Below are positions 57,201-64,000 of a DNA stretch of 64,000 nt, piece by piece (position 1 is the stretch's first letter; each line of letters opens with the position of its first letter). Location: assembly GCA_946536145.1 (NCBI GenBank), contig CAMNEA010000006.1, positions 16,566 through 80,565 of the forward strand. Reading direction: 5' to 3'. The translations under genes were made by a program, and so were the position numbers. This stretch comes from an uncultured Butyrivibrio sp. Lineage in GTDB: Bacteria > Bacillota > Clostridia > Lachnospirales > Lachnospiraceae. The notes under the pieces are model-generated. The model was given only the letters and a program-made list of their open reading frames with translations, ran no database searches and was not told the DNA's origin.

Positions 57201-60200
57201 CAATCCTGTAGATAGGATCAACATTCAGCACTTCCTTCGTCTCTATATCACTGATATTTCCTGCCTTATCAAGAGCTATGATATAGAGATAATAGTTTTC
57301 ATCAGGATCCAGGTTTTTAATATCGTAAGTGCATGAAGCCACTCCGTCATCATCTATTGTCGGCGTAAGCTTAGTGCCGTCATCGATGATCTCCTGCTCG
57401 CTGGGAGTACCGTCTATAGATGACTCAGATCTACATATCATCATGAAATTTGCTACTCCGCTGAGATTATCTTCTCCGGTCAGAGTAAGTGTAGCTGTCT
57501 CTTTATCAGGTTTCACCGCTGCCGATGTAATATTCGGAGCCGCTGTGTCATAGACAACATTTGCGGTTGAGAGGTATGCGACACTTCCTTTTCCGTCAGT
57601 TACCCTCGCATAGACGTAGTTGTTCTGATCTGCAGCTATCTCAGGAGCAGCACTCTTTAAGTACTCTCTCCAGTCATCATTATCACTCTTAATAGCATCA
57701 TTGACCGCTGCAGGTGTGGCATAGAACTTGTCGGTCAGATAATACTCGATTGAATCAATGCCATATACACTGTTCTCAGCAGTTATAGCTATCGTTTTGG
57801 CTTTATTTGTATAGTACGCAACAGCATCCTCAGTCTGGAAGATATTGCTTGAGTAGCTGCCCACCTTGATATTGGATGTTGAAATATTGCGCAGGAGCTT
57901 ACTTGTGACATCACATATATTGCCGGCCTTGTCAGTTGCCATCAGGTAGACAATATAGTTCAGGGTCACATCAAGATCCTTCATGGAAGCAGATCCTGTT
58001 GCCTCCCCATCTCCTGATGCAGCGGCCTTTACTTTTGTGCCTTTCTTTTGCATCTCGTCTTTTGTAGGAGTCTTCATATCACTGCCTGTGTATACCTTAT
58101 ACAGAACTGTGAAAGTCTCTATTCCGCTCAGGGCATCCGTGCCGGCGATGTCCAGTCTGCAGTTCTTTCCTCCGCCCGAGAAGATTGCAACCTGCTTGGT
58201 TATCTTGGGACTTACTGTGTCATAGATGCAGTCTCCGGTTGAAACAAATGTCTTGTTGCCCGCAAGGTCATAGACTATCGCGTAAATGTAGTTCTTTTTG
58301 TTCTTGCTGATGGTCGGCGCATCCGAATCATCATAGGCATTCCAAAGAGAACTGGTCTCCGGAACCTCCTTCAAAAGGTCTCCGGCTGCCTCATAGAACT
58401 TGTCTCCAACGTAGTAGAGAACATAGTCTACATCTTTGTCACAGTTTATCTTAATTGTTTCTGCCTTGTCTGTTGTAAGAGCGACGGTATCTGTATCTAC
58501 AAACTTGTAGCTCTTGTAATTGCCCACCTCTATGGAAGCTGATGAAGCATTTCTGTCTATCCTGATGACTATTGTAAAGGTCTGGATATCCTTGGAGTCC
58601 TTATTGTTCTTGAAATCCAGTTCCAGGGTGTTCTCGCCATCCTTGGTAACAGTGTAGCTGTCCTTGAAATTATTCTTTCCCGAATCGGAAATCGTATATC
58701 CCTCACAGGTCAGAGTGACATCCTTGTTGAACCAGTCTCTGTATTTTCCGCCGTTGTACTGAACAGGAAGATCGATATCCTTGTAGATTACGATTCCGGT
58801 AATGGTAACTGTCCTCTCACTTCCGGTAGTCTTATCCCTGAATGTCAGGTCAAAGTCAGGTGCCTTACCTGCTTTATTCCAGATATAGTAGTTGGCAAAG
58901 CTGCCACCTTCCGGAGGACCTACCTCAAAGCCGTTAGCGCTGATCCTTACACTGTCATGGTAGTAGTCAGCCTTTACGGTCTTTCCGTCATACAGTACAA
59001 CAAAGGCTGTAATCGTAATGTTCTTAAGTCTCTGCGAAACGATCCTTCCTGTAGTCTTGTTTTTGAGATATACCAGAACTCCCTGCTTTGCACCGGGGGT
59101 CTTGTAGATCAGAGAATCCCCATAAACGCCCTCATCAGGTAATGCTATCTGGTAACCGGAAGGAGCACCGATCTCAACCTGATCATAATAGTTTTCCTTG
59201 AGAGTAGTCTCTCCGTTGTAGGTAAAGCCGGAAGCCTCTGCCACTTCAACAGAGTTTCTGAAGATCCCTGAAAAGTTTCCTTTTCCCTGATAGTTAAGGG
59301 CATATTCGCTGCCGGTTTCTACAACCTGCCCTGCACTTGGGAAATCTGTTCCAAGAATAACTTCATAGTCAGTTCCCTCAACAAGAGCGTTTCCACCCAG
59401 AGCAAAAGAATATGCATCCTTGGCAAAATCAACATTGCTGGTTGCGTAATCGATATTGCCGGACTCCGTCATCTTAAGATTCGGTGACTTAGTGGCGGTC
59501 TTCTCAATGTTCAGAGGATCAATGGTTATGGCTCCATAATCCTTGGAAACTGTGAATGTCTTAGTTACAGCCGCAGATGTGTAATCGTAGGTAATGCTGT
59601 AAGTAACATCATTATCCTTATAAGTCCCGGCATTTGTCTGCTTGAAAGCATCCTCCTTAGTGTAACTCGAAATCGACACAGTAACGCCTGTTGCAGTATC
59701 AGGTGCTACAGGTTCCTTGTAGCCTTCAAGAAGCGACTGTTCCTTTCCGTTATATACAAGACCTGTCGCAGCAACAGGAGCTCCGCCGTTCTTTGTAAAG
59801 AAATCATCAAACGAAAATGGTGGCGGATTTAAAATAAGATTTTCAATCTTCTGCCTGAATACAACTCCCTTATTATTCTTTAAATATACATAGAAAGTCT
59901 GCGCAACCGGATTTACTTTGTCATAAGTATAGGTGCTGTCAAAAGTGCCAGATGCATCATCGCTTATTGTGTAGCCTGTTGCCGGCGCAATTATTACTGA
60001 CTGGTAGTATTTTCCGTCGGTCTTGAAAGGCTGCCCATCAAAAGTCAGTGCAACCTTAGGAAGACCAAAGTCCACAGAATAGTTAGAATTGAAATCACCG
60101 ACTCCAATTGCGGAAAAATCTACTGTGTTTATCTTTTGGTCACTTCCCTCTGCCACAGGAATACCTTCTTCGCCCAGTGCAGTATAGGTGACCAGATAAT

Positions 60201-63200
60201 CCTTGTCCTTGACAAGGGTGTATTCCTGTCCCGAAGCAGGTGTGTAATCTTTTGTGTACTTGAGAGTGTAAGTTCCTCCATTTAAGAAGGCGGTAGCAGC
60301 TGCATCAGCATCGGGTTTTGTAGTGATAGTACTGATATCAACAGTCTTTATCTGAAGTCCTGATATAGTAGCCGTGTATTCTCTTGTCTTCCCGGACTTT
60401 TTCAAATATACCCGGAAGTCTTCGCCGGTTCTGACTTTATATTCCGCAGAGTCAGCATAGTCGCTGTCCGGAACCTTTATCTGCAGGGCGTTGCCTCCGG
60501 AGATTTTGCCTGCAAGCAGTACTCCATAGTTGTAGGAGGCAGCCATTGTCTCTTCTCCGTTAAAAGTAACGACCGGCTTGTCTACCGTAAAGCTTTTTCT
60601 TGTCTGCCCCTCGTATTTATCTCCTTTGCCGGTGCAAAAAATGGTATACTTTTTGCCTATCTCAAGGGGGCTGCTTGTATAGTCACTGCCACTTTCATCA
60701 TTTTCGCCTTCCCTGATAACATAGGTATAGTCATCGCCAATATTAAGTGTTTCCTCAGTTCCGCCATTATCGTATTTCAGGGTAAAGAGATCATCGTTTT
60801 CAAAATCTACTTCACTGAAGGTGGCGTCTTTAATATCTCTCTTTTTTACAGTCAGATTATTTACAGGAACGCGGAAAGGCTCTCCATCGCCCTTTTTCAC
60901 ATATACATAAAAGTTCTGACTATCGCCTAGAGTTGTATAATCCACCGAATCGGTGTAATCTGATCCATCAAGTGAAATCTTATAGTTTGCAGAATCACTG
61001 CAGGCCAGAGTTACTTTCAGTATGTATGGATTAGTGGCCGTGTCACTGCCATTGAATTTTATTTTTGCTCCATCAGGCAGGGAAAGCTTGAATTTAAAAT
61101 CCTTGGTTCCTTCATAATTATTGCCCGTACCGGCAAAAGTAATGGTGTTTTCAGTTGTAGAATCCGCAACCGGCACTGACTCAAGCGTAGCGGTGTAATC
61201 CGTACCTTTTGTCATTGCAGCAGGTGTAGAAGACGAGTTTACATGCTTTAAATAAACACCTGTAGCTGCATATTCAGAGGCATCAATGGTAGTTCCGCTG
61301 CTTACGGCTTGATTGTTTCCAAAAAATACATCTACAAAATTATCATTACTATATGTCGTACCAATGTCATTTTTAGCGATATTTGCTCTAAAATCTCCGG
61401 TTTTGAATGAAACAGTCTCTGTCGTCATTGACGGTGCACCATTCTTTTTTTCAAAATATACTTCAAATTGATATTTCTGTTCCCCTGCAGATGTACCGTC
61501 ATAACCTGTCTGGTTTACAATACTTATTCTATTGAACCGATACGTAGGGAAATCTGTTCCTTCTTCAGCAAAAAATTGAGTAGTATTTCCTGTATAGTCC
61601 TTCGAACCTAAATAGGGTGTCTGATCCTGAGTATTATACACAAGACTCTGATCCGGGATTGAGCTAAATGTAATCTGATCTTTTATAAACTGAGGCATAT
61701 TATCATTACCTGCCCCAAACAGTCCCTTCCTCAATGCATTTCTGGTTATGATCTGGTTTCCACCACAAACAGTGCACAGTCCGTCTTCACCGAACGTGCA
61801 CGCTTCAATCTCTGTATAGTCGCAGAGGGCGCAGGTCCTTGTGTGGTTGCCCTTTCCATCGCTCTTCCACTTACCCATCTTATGCTCTTCAGTTATAGTC
61901 CTGTCATCGTCGTCTTCAGCGCACAACGAGCAGACACCTGTGTGGGTGCCATCGCCGTTATCTTTATATTCGTACTTATGAGTGTGGGCCTTGCCTGTTC
62001 CGTCGTCCTCTGTCTCTTCTTCCGCACCGCAGTCCGTGCAATATCTCTTTAAAGTGCCCTCATCGGTCTTCTCATAGTCTGTGTAGTTGTGTCCTTCCGT
62101 GATCTCGTCGCCGCATACGCTGCAGACTCCGGTGTGTGTTCCGTCGTCATTGTCAGTATAGTCATACTTATGTGTTGTGCACTCTGTTGTAGCAGCATCA
62201 TCTTCGACAAGGGGCTTTTCATAACCACAGATATCACAGATGTTGTCATCACCAAACTCACAGTCCTCTGTCACGGATCTGCCGGAGTGATAATAGAGGA
62301 TGTGCGTTCCATCATTATTAGATGACTTTGATTCCACATAGTCTTCTTCGTCATCATCGTTATTCAGATCATCGTTATTATTCTGATCGTCATTATTGTT
62401 CAGGTCATCGTTATTATTCTGATCGTCATTATTATTCAGGCCATCGTTATTGTTCTGATCGTCATTATTGTTCAGGTCATCGTTATTGTTCTGATCGTCA
62501 TTATTGTTCAGGTCATCGTTATTGTTCTGCTCGTCATTATTATTCAGGTCATCGTTATTGTTCTGCTCGTCATTATTATTCAGGTCATCGTTATTGTTCG
62601 GATTGTTATTGTTCTGATCATCGTTGTTGTCCTGATCATTGTTGTTCTGATCGTCATTATTATTCAGGTCATCGTTATTGTACAGGTCATTATTATTGTT
62701 CTGATCATCGTTGTTGTTCTGGTCATTATTGTTGTTCTGATCATCGTTGTTGTTCAGACCATCATTATTGTTCTGACCATCGTTGTTGTTCTGGTCACCA
62801 TTATTGTTCTGATTGCCATTATTGTTCTGATTGTCATTATTGTTCAGATCATCATTGTTGTTTTGATCATCATTATTGTTTTGATCATCATTATTGTTTT
62901 GATCATCATTATTGTTCAGATCATCGTTATTGTTCTGGTCATCGTTATTGTTCTGGTCATCATTATTATTCAGGTCAACGTCGTTATTAAGGTCGTCATT
63001 ATTCAGATTGTCTGTATCATCACCGCCCTGACCATTATTCCCATCGCTGTTAAGATCGTCTCCACTGTTATCATTATTGTTCTGATCAGAGTCGTCAGGC
63101 AGAGTCGTATTTTCACCACCATTTTCATCAATGCTGGTGTTCTCCTCAATCCTGTTCTCATTCAGATTGACATCATTAACAGTCGCGTAACTGAACATGG

Positions 63201-63303
63201 ATCCTATTCCGGACGCCGTGCACAGCATGCTGGTTATCAGAAGACCTATAAAGATTCTCTTCGCTCCCGCCTTAAGATTTTTAAACTGTTTTTTTATTTT
63301 CAT
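54220..63303 (-). CDS. Giant (about 3027 aa) repeat-rich secreted/surface protein with C-terminal TM
   Basis: Signal sequence MKIKKQFKNLKAGAKRIFIGLLITSMLCTASG; Asn/Asp repeats; Cys-pair modules; repeated beta-type modules; Thr/Gln repeats; C-terminal TM VWLFIIAIISAGLCIAILYM. Confidence 0.9.
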   Translation of the reverse strand: MKIKKQFKNLKAGAKRIFIGLLITSMLCTASGIGSMFSYATVNDVNLNENRIEENTSIDENGGENTTLPDDSDQNNNDNSGDDLNSDGNNGQGGDDTDNLNNDDLNNDVDLNNNDDQNNNDDQNNNDDLNNNDDQNNNDDQNNNDDQNNNDDLNNNDNQNNNGNQNNNGDQNNNDGQNNNDGLNNNDDQNNNNDQNNNDDQNNNNDLYNNDDLNNNDDQNNNDQDNNDDQNNNNPNNNDDLNNNDEQNNNDDLNNNDEQNNNDDLNNNDDQNNNDDLNNNDDQNNNDGLNNNDDQNNNDDLNNNDDQNNNDDLNNDDDEEDYVESKSSNNDGTHILYYHSGRSVTEDCEFGDDNICDICGYEKPLVEDDAATTECTTHKYDYTDNDDGTHTGVCSVCGDEITEGHNYTDYEKTDEGTLKRYCTDCGAEEETEDDGTGKAHTHKYEYKDNGDGTHTGVCSLCAEDDDDRTITEEHKMGKWKSDGKGNHTRTCALCDYTEIEACTFGEDGLCTVCGGNQIITRNALRKGLFGAGNDNMPQFIKDQITFSSIPDQSLVYNTQDQTPYLGSKDYTGNTTQFFAEEGTDFPTYRFNRISIVNQTGYDGTSAGEQKYQFEVYFEKKNGAPSMTTETVSFKTGDFRANIAKNDIGTTYSNDNFVDVFFGNNQAVSSGTTIDASEYAATGVYLKHVNSSSTPAAMTKGTDYTATLESVPVADSTTENTITFAGTGNNYEGTKDFKFKLSLPDGAKIKFNGSDTATNPYILKVTLACSDSANYKISLDGSDYTDSVDYTTLGDSQNFYVYVKKGDGEPFRVPVNNLTVKKRDIKDATFSEVDFENDDLFTLKYDNGGTEETLNIGDDYTYVIREGENDESGSDYTSSPLEIGKKYTIFCTGKGDKYEGQTRKSFTVDKPVVTFNGEETMAASYNYGVLLAGKISGGNALQIKVPDSDYADSAEYKVRTGEDFRVYLKKSGKTREYTATISGLQIKTVDISTITTKPDADAAATAFLNGGTYTLKYTKDYTPASGQEYTLVKDKDYLVTYTALGEEGIPVAEGSDQKINTVDFSAIGVGDFNSNYSVDFGLPKVALTFDGQPFKTDGKYYQSVIIAPATGYTISDDASGTFDSTYTYDKVNPVAQTFYVYLKNNKGVVFRQKIENLILNPPPFSFDDFFTKNGGAPVAATGLVYNGKEQSLLEGYKEPVAPDTATGVTVSISSYTKEDAFKQTNAGTYKDNDVTYSITYDYTSAAVTKTFTVSKDYGAITIDPLNIEKTATKSPNLKMTESGNIDYATSNVDFAKDAYSFALGGNALVEGTDYEVILGTDFPSAGQVVETGSEYALNYQGKGNFSGIFRNSVEVAEASGFTYNGETTLKENYYDQVEIGAPSGYQIALPDEGVYGDSLIYKTPGAKQGVLVYLKNKTTGRIVSQRLKNITITAFVVLYDGKTVKADYYHDSVRISANGFEVGPPEGGSFANYYIWNKAGKAPDFDLTFRDKTTGSERTVTITGIVIYKDIDLPVQYNGGKYRDWFNKDVTLTCEGYTISDSGKNNFKDSYTVTKDGENTLELDFKNNKDSKDIQTFTIVIRIDRNASSASIEVGNYKSYKFVDTDTVALTTDKAETIKINCDKDVDYVLYYVGDKFYEAAGDLLKEVPETSSLWNAYDDSDAPTISKNKKNYIYAIVYDLAGNKTFVSTGDCIYDTVSPKITKQVAIFSGGGKNCRLDIAGTDALSGIETFTVLYKVYTGSDMKTPTKDEMQKKGTKVKAAASGDGEATGSASMKDLDVTLNYIVYLMATDKAGNICDVTSKLLRNISTSNIKVGSYSSNIFQTEDAVAYYTNKAKTIAITAENSVYGIDSIEYYLTDKFYATPAAVNDAIKSDNDDWREYLKSAAPEIAADQNNYVYARVTDGKGSVAYLSTANVVYDTAAPNITSAAVKPDKETATLTLTGEDNLSGVANFMMICRSESSIDGTPSEQEIIDDGTKLTPTIDDDGVASCTYDIKNLDPDENYYLYIIALDKAGNISDIETKEVLNVDPIYRIEVGEEYYSDEFQKSDSIAVNLNYAQKVAIIAEKATKVEYYISEKFFPTPQDVEADIKEKESMWREYSEEYRPQANENEGNYIYVKIIDVNGKQINLSTGKIIYDTVAPIITDSAVTYQEGGESALVKLSGKDALSKVDRFMLVCKELKWDMTDPDGKQIVKNGTTIEATTDEDGNATGSCTVKKLDSSKNYKLYIVAVDKAGNISDVITKLIINSTNAKIVVGDYLSDKFNSKDALAFYTKEAKKITITAGDYSYKADKIYYFISDTFYSSTSDVEAAIKEKDSQWREYSEDKKPEIIKDQKNYIYAKIVDPNDNAVNLSTADVMYDTVAPKMNVATVTPANDGSGTIVAVAGKDELSGVDRFKLLYSEASNGSGGAPSSQYIFDMGILIETSKEAEGVSMGTYTISGLDPSKQYNFYFAAVDRADNVSEVTSQEVDGAEATGAAAGDAQKEGAGAGGGSGLTPVPNGIAGSGDKQNSDSGSENGTVNGSENKGTDSDSDSDFNIIRDPYIADATGNTNIGLAKTSGWSRISNEVSKADEGAVIEVEMSGTSQVSSQLFDAMDGKDVSVKLRMPNDVTWEIKGSSVTSANATGTEQVTTETTGTEQAATKTTGTEQGTTETTAQTEVTTEPTAQTQAATETTGTEQGTTETTAQTEVTTEPTAQTQGTTETTASQTQGTAETTAQTQGTTITEPTAQTQVTANTASQTGTTETTASQTQVTTENTTSQTQGTTESTAQTQVTANTTGQAQGTTNTTAQTQVTTNTTGQAQGTTNTTAQTQSTANTTSQTQVTANTTAGQTQGTTNATPTWKNASTVTYADMGVKLGSRNIPNKHLTEVVGSNPHVEFSMTSKENYGFEATITVPSNKEHAGMNATLYKYDEETKEITAVGTTVVDDNGYVQFPITEASDYTVVITPEKILTGADMNYQEGLLEADNEDAAKGTSIRFTDIFDQRGGATVWLFIIAIISAGLCIAILYMPAFQSRNDDDFGNLA
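54780..55440 (-). repeat. Thr/Gln-rich (TTETTAQTQ/TTGTEQ) coding repeats, including a 90-bp near-exact duplication
   Basis: Repeated cctgcgtctgagcggtgggttctgttgtaacctctgtctgagcagtagtttctgtcgtcccctgctctgtgccggttg at 55203 and 55293. Confidence 0.9.
62345..63085 (-). repeat. Asn/Asp-rich coding minisatellite, 18-bp base unit (NNNDDQ / NNNDDL), often as 36-bp doublets
   Basis: ggtcatcgttattgttctgatcgtcattattgttca repeated many times. Confidence 0.95.
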
Positions 63304-63458
63304 AATATTACCCCTCTTTGTGACCACGACGCCTGTCACAACTTTCTAAAACTGATATGTCAGCGGACTCCTCACTACATTTATTTCGGCTAAATCCGCC
63401 TTCTAATCATTTGACAAAAATCACAAAAATACTCCATTCAGGATTTATATTATGTCAG

Positions 63459-63766
63459 GGTCAAACTCTTCTTCTGGATTCTTCCCTATTTCACTGATAT
63501 TTTTGACCCAAATGAACTTTTTTACTTCTTCAGGTCATACTCTGCCTCTGGATTCTTCCCTTTTCCACTAATGTTTTTGACCCGAATGAACTTTTTTACT
63601 TCTTCAGGTCAAACTCCCCTTCCGGATCAATCCCTATTCCACTAATACTTTTGACCCGAATGAACTTTTTTACTTCTTCAAGTCAAACTTCGCTTCCGGA
63701 TCAATCCATATTTCTCTATTATTTTTGACCTGAATGAATATTTTTATTTCTTCAGGTCATATTCCT
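63459..63766. repeat. Tandem repeat, 74-bp period, four copies plus the start of a fifth
   Basis: ggtca(a/t)ac anchors at 63459, 63533, 63607, 63681 and 63755; ATGAACTTTTTTAC anchors at 63512, 63586, 63660 and (variant) 63734. Confidence 0.93.
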
Positions 63767-64000
63767 TTTCAGAACTATGCATGGGTTTTGCCAGTTATAC
63801 CCTGGGCAAAGCTGTTTTACTACCCTGATTGGAGGCAGGACACTCTTACCATTTATACGAATGAACATGCCGAGATGTAAATTTCCTCAACTCGAAGCTC
63901 CGATGTAACGACTCACTAATATTAACCAAAATGCATGTATCTGAATTCATTTGATGCGTCAAAACTCGACAATTCACGATATTACGGTTACCGAATTTCT

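Noticed and set aside
62322-62990. 222-aa plus-strand ORF of YCSDHRYCSGHRYC repeats
   Set aside because: Mirror-image translation of the Asn/Asp coding repeat of the giant surface protein; no RBS or independent evidence.
62863-63393. 176-aa Ile/Val-rich plus-strand ORF over the start of the giant gene
   Set aside because: Shadow of the Asn/Asp repeat (att/gtt/atc codons on the opposite strand); no independent support.
63459-63766. Considered as a CRISPR array
   Set aside because: Units are contiguous 74-bp repeats without unique spacers, and no cas genes are present.

Overview
The window is chromosomal sequence from what looks like a Lachnospiraceae-type (Butyrivibrio/Pseudobutyrivibrio-like) Firmicute; this taxonomic call is inference from protein style only. 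Most of it is coding and mostly on the minus strand. Housekeeping content: a liv ABC-transporter edge, glgC/glgD, purD-purN-purM-purE, pyrE, surE, an MBL hydrolase, an NSS-family Na+ symporter and an M29-like aminopeptidase. The window is rich in signalling genes: (a) a four-gene minus-strand block (8458-16197) of degenerate GGDEF/EAL proteins, a double-REC protein, a 7TM-GGDEF-EAL-HisKA-HATPase-REC-HPt fusion and an EAL/HDOD protein; (b) two PepSY proteins with an OmpR-type two-component pair; (c) two chemoreceptors; (d) an FHA-GGDEF protein; (e) a BMP-lipoprotein / S-component-like-propeller-HD-GYP / PP2C (SpoIIE) cluster (46949-54153) with a possible frameshifted ORF and a double-glycine-leader-like peptide, next to a roughly 3000-aa repeat-rich surface protein. 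Small items outside the ORF track (or in it only with a longer start) that I found by reading: the livH N-terminus (1-93), a 57-aa ORF behind a near-perfect palindrome (26949-27122), a 50-aa membrane protein (46007-46159) and a 53-aa GG-leader peptide (53992-54153). Repeat and RNA-scale structures of interest: a three-arm inverted repeat (28533-28651), a competing-hairpin leader (33365-33416), a terminator-like hairpin in a transporter 5' leader (36510-36558) and a 74-bp tandem array (63459-63766). No rRNA, tRNA, CRISPR array or intact transposon was recognised. All functional calls come from reading motifs; no database search was run.
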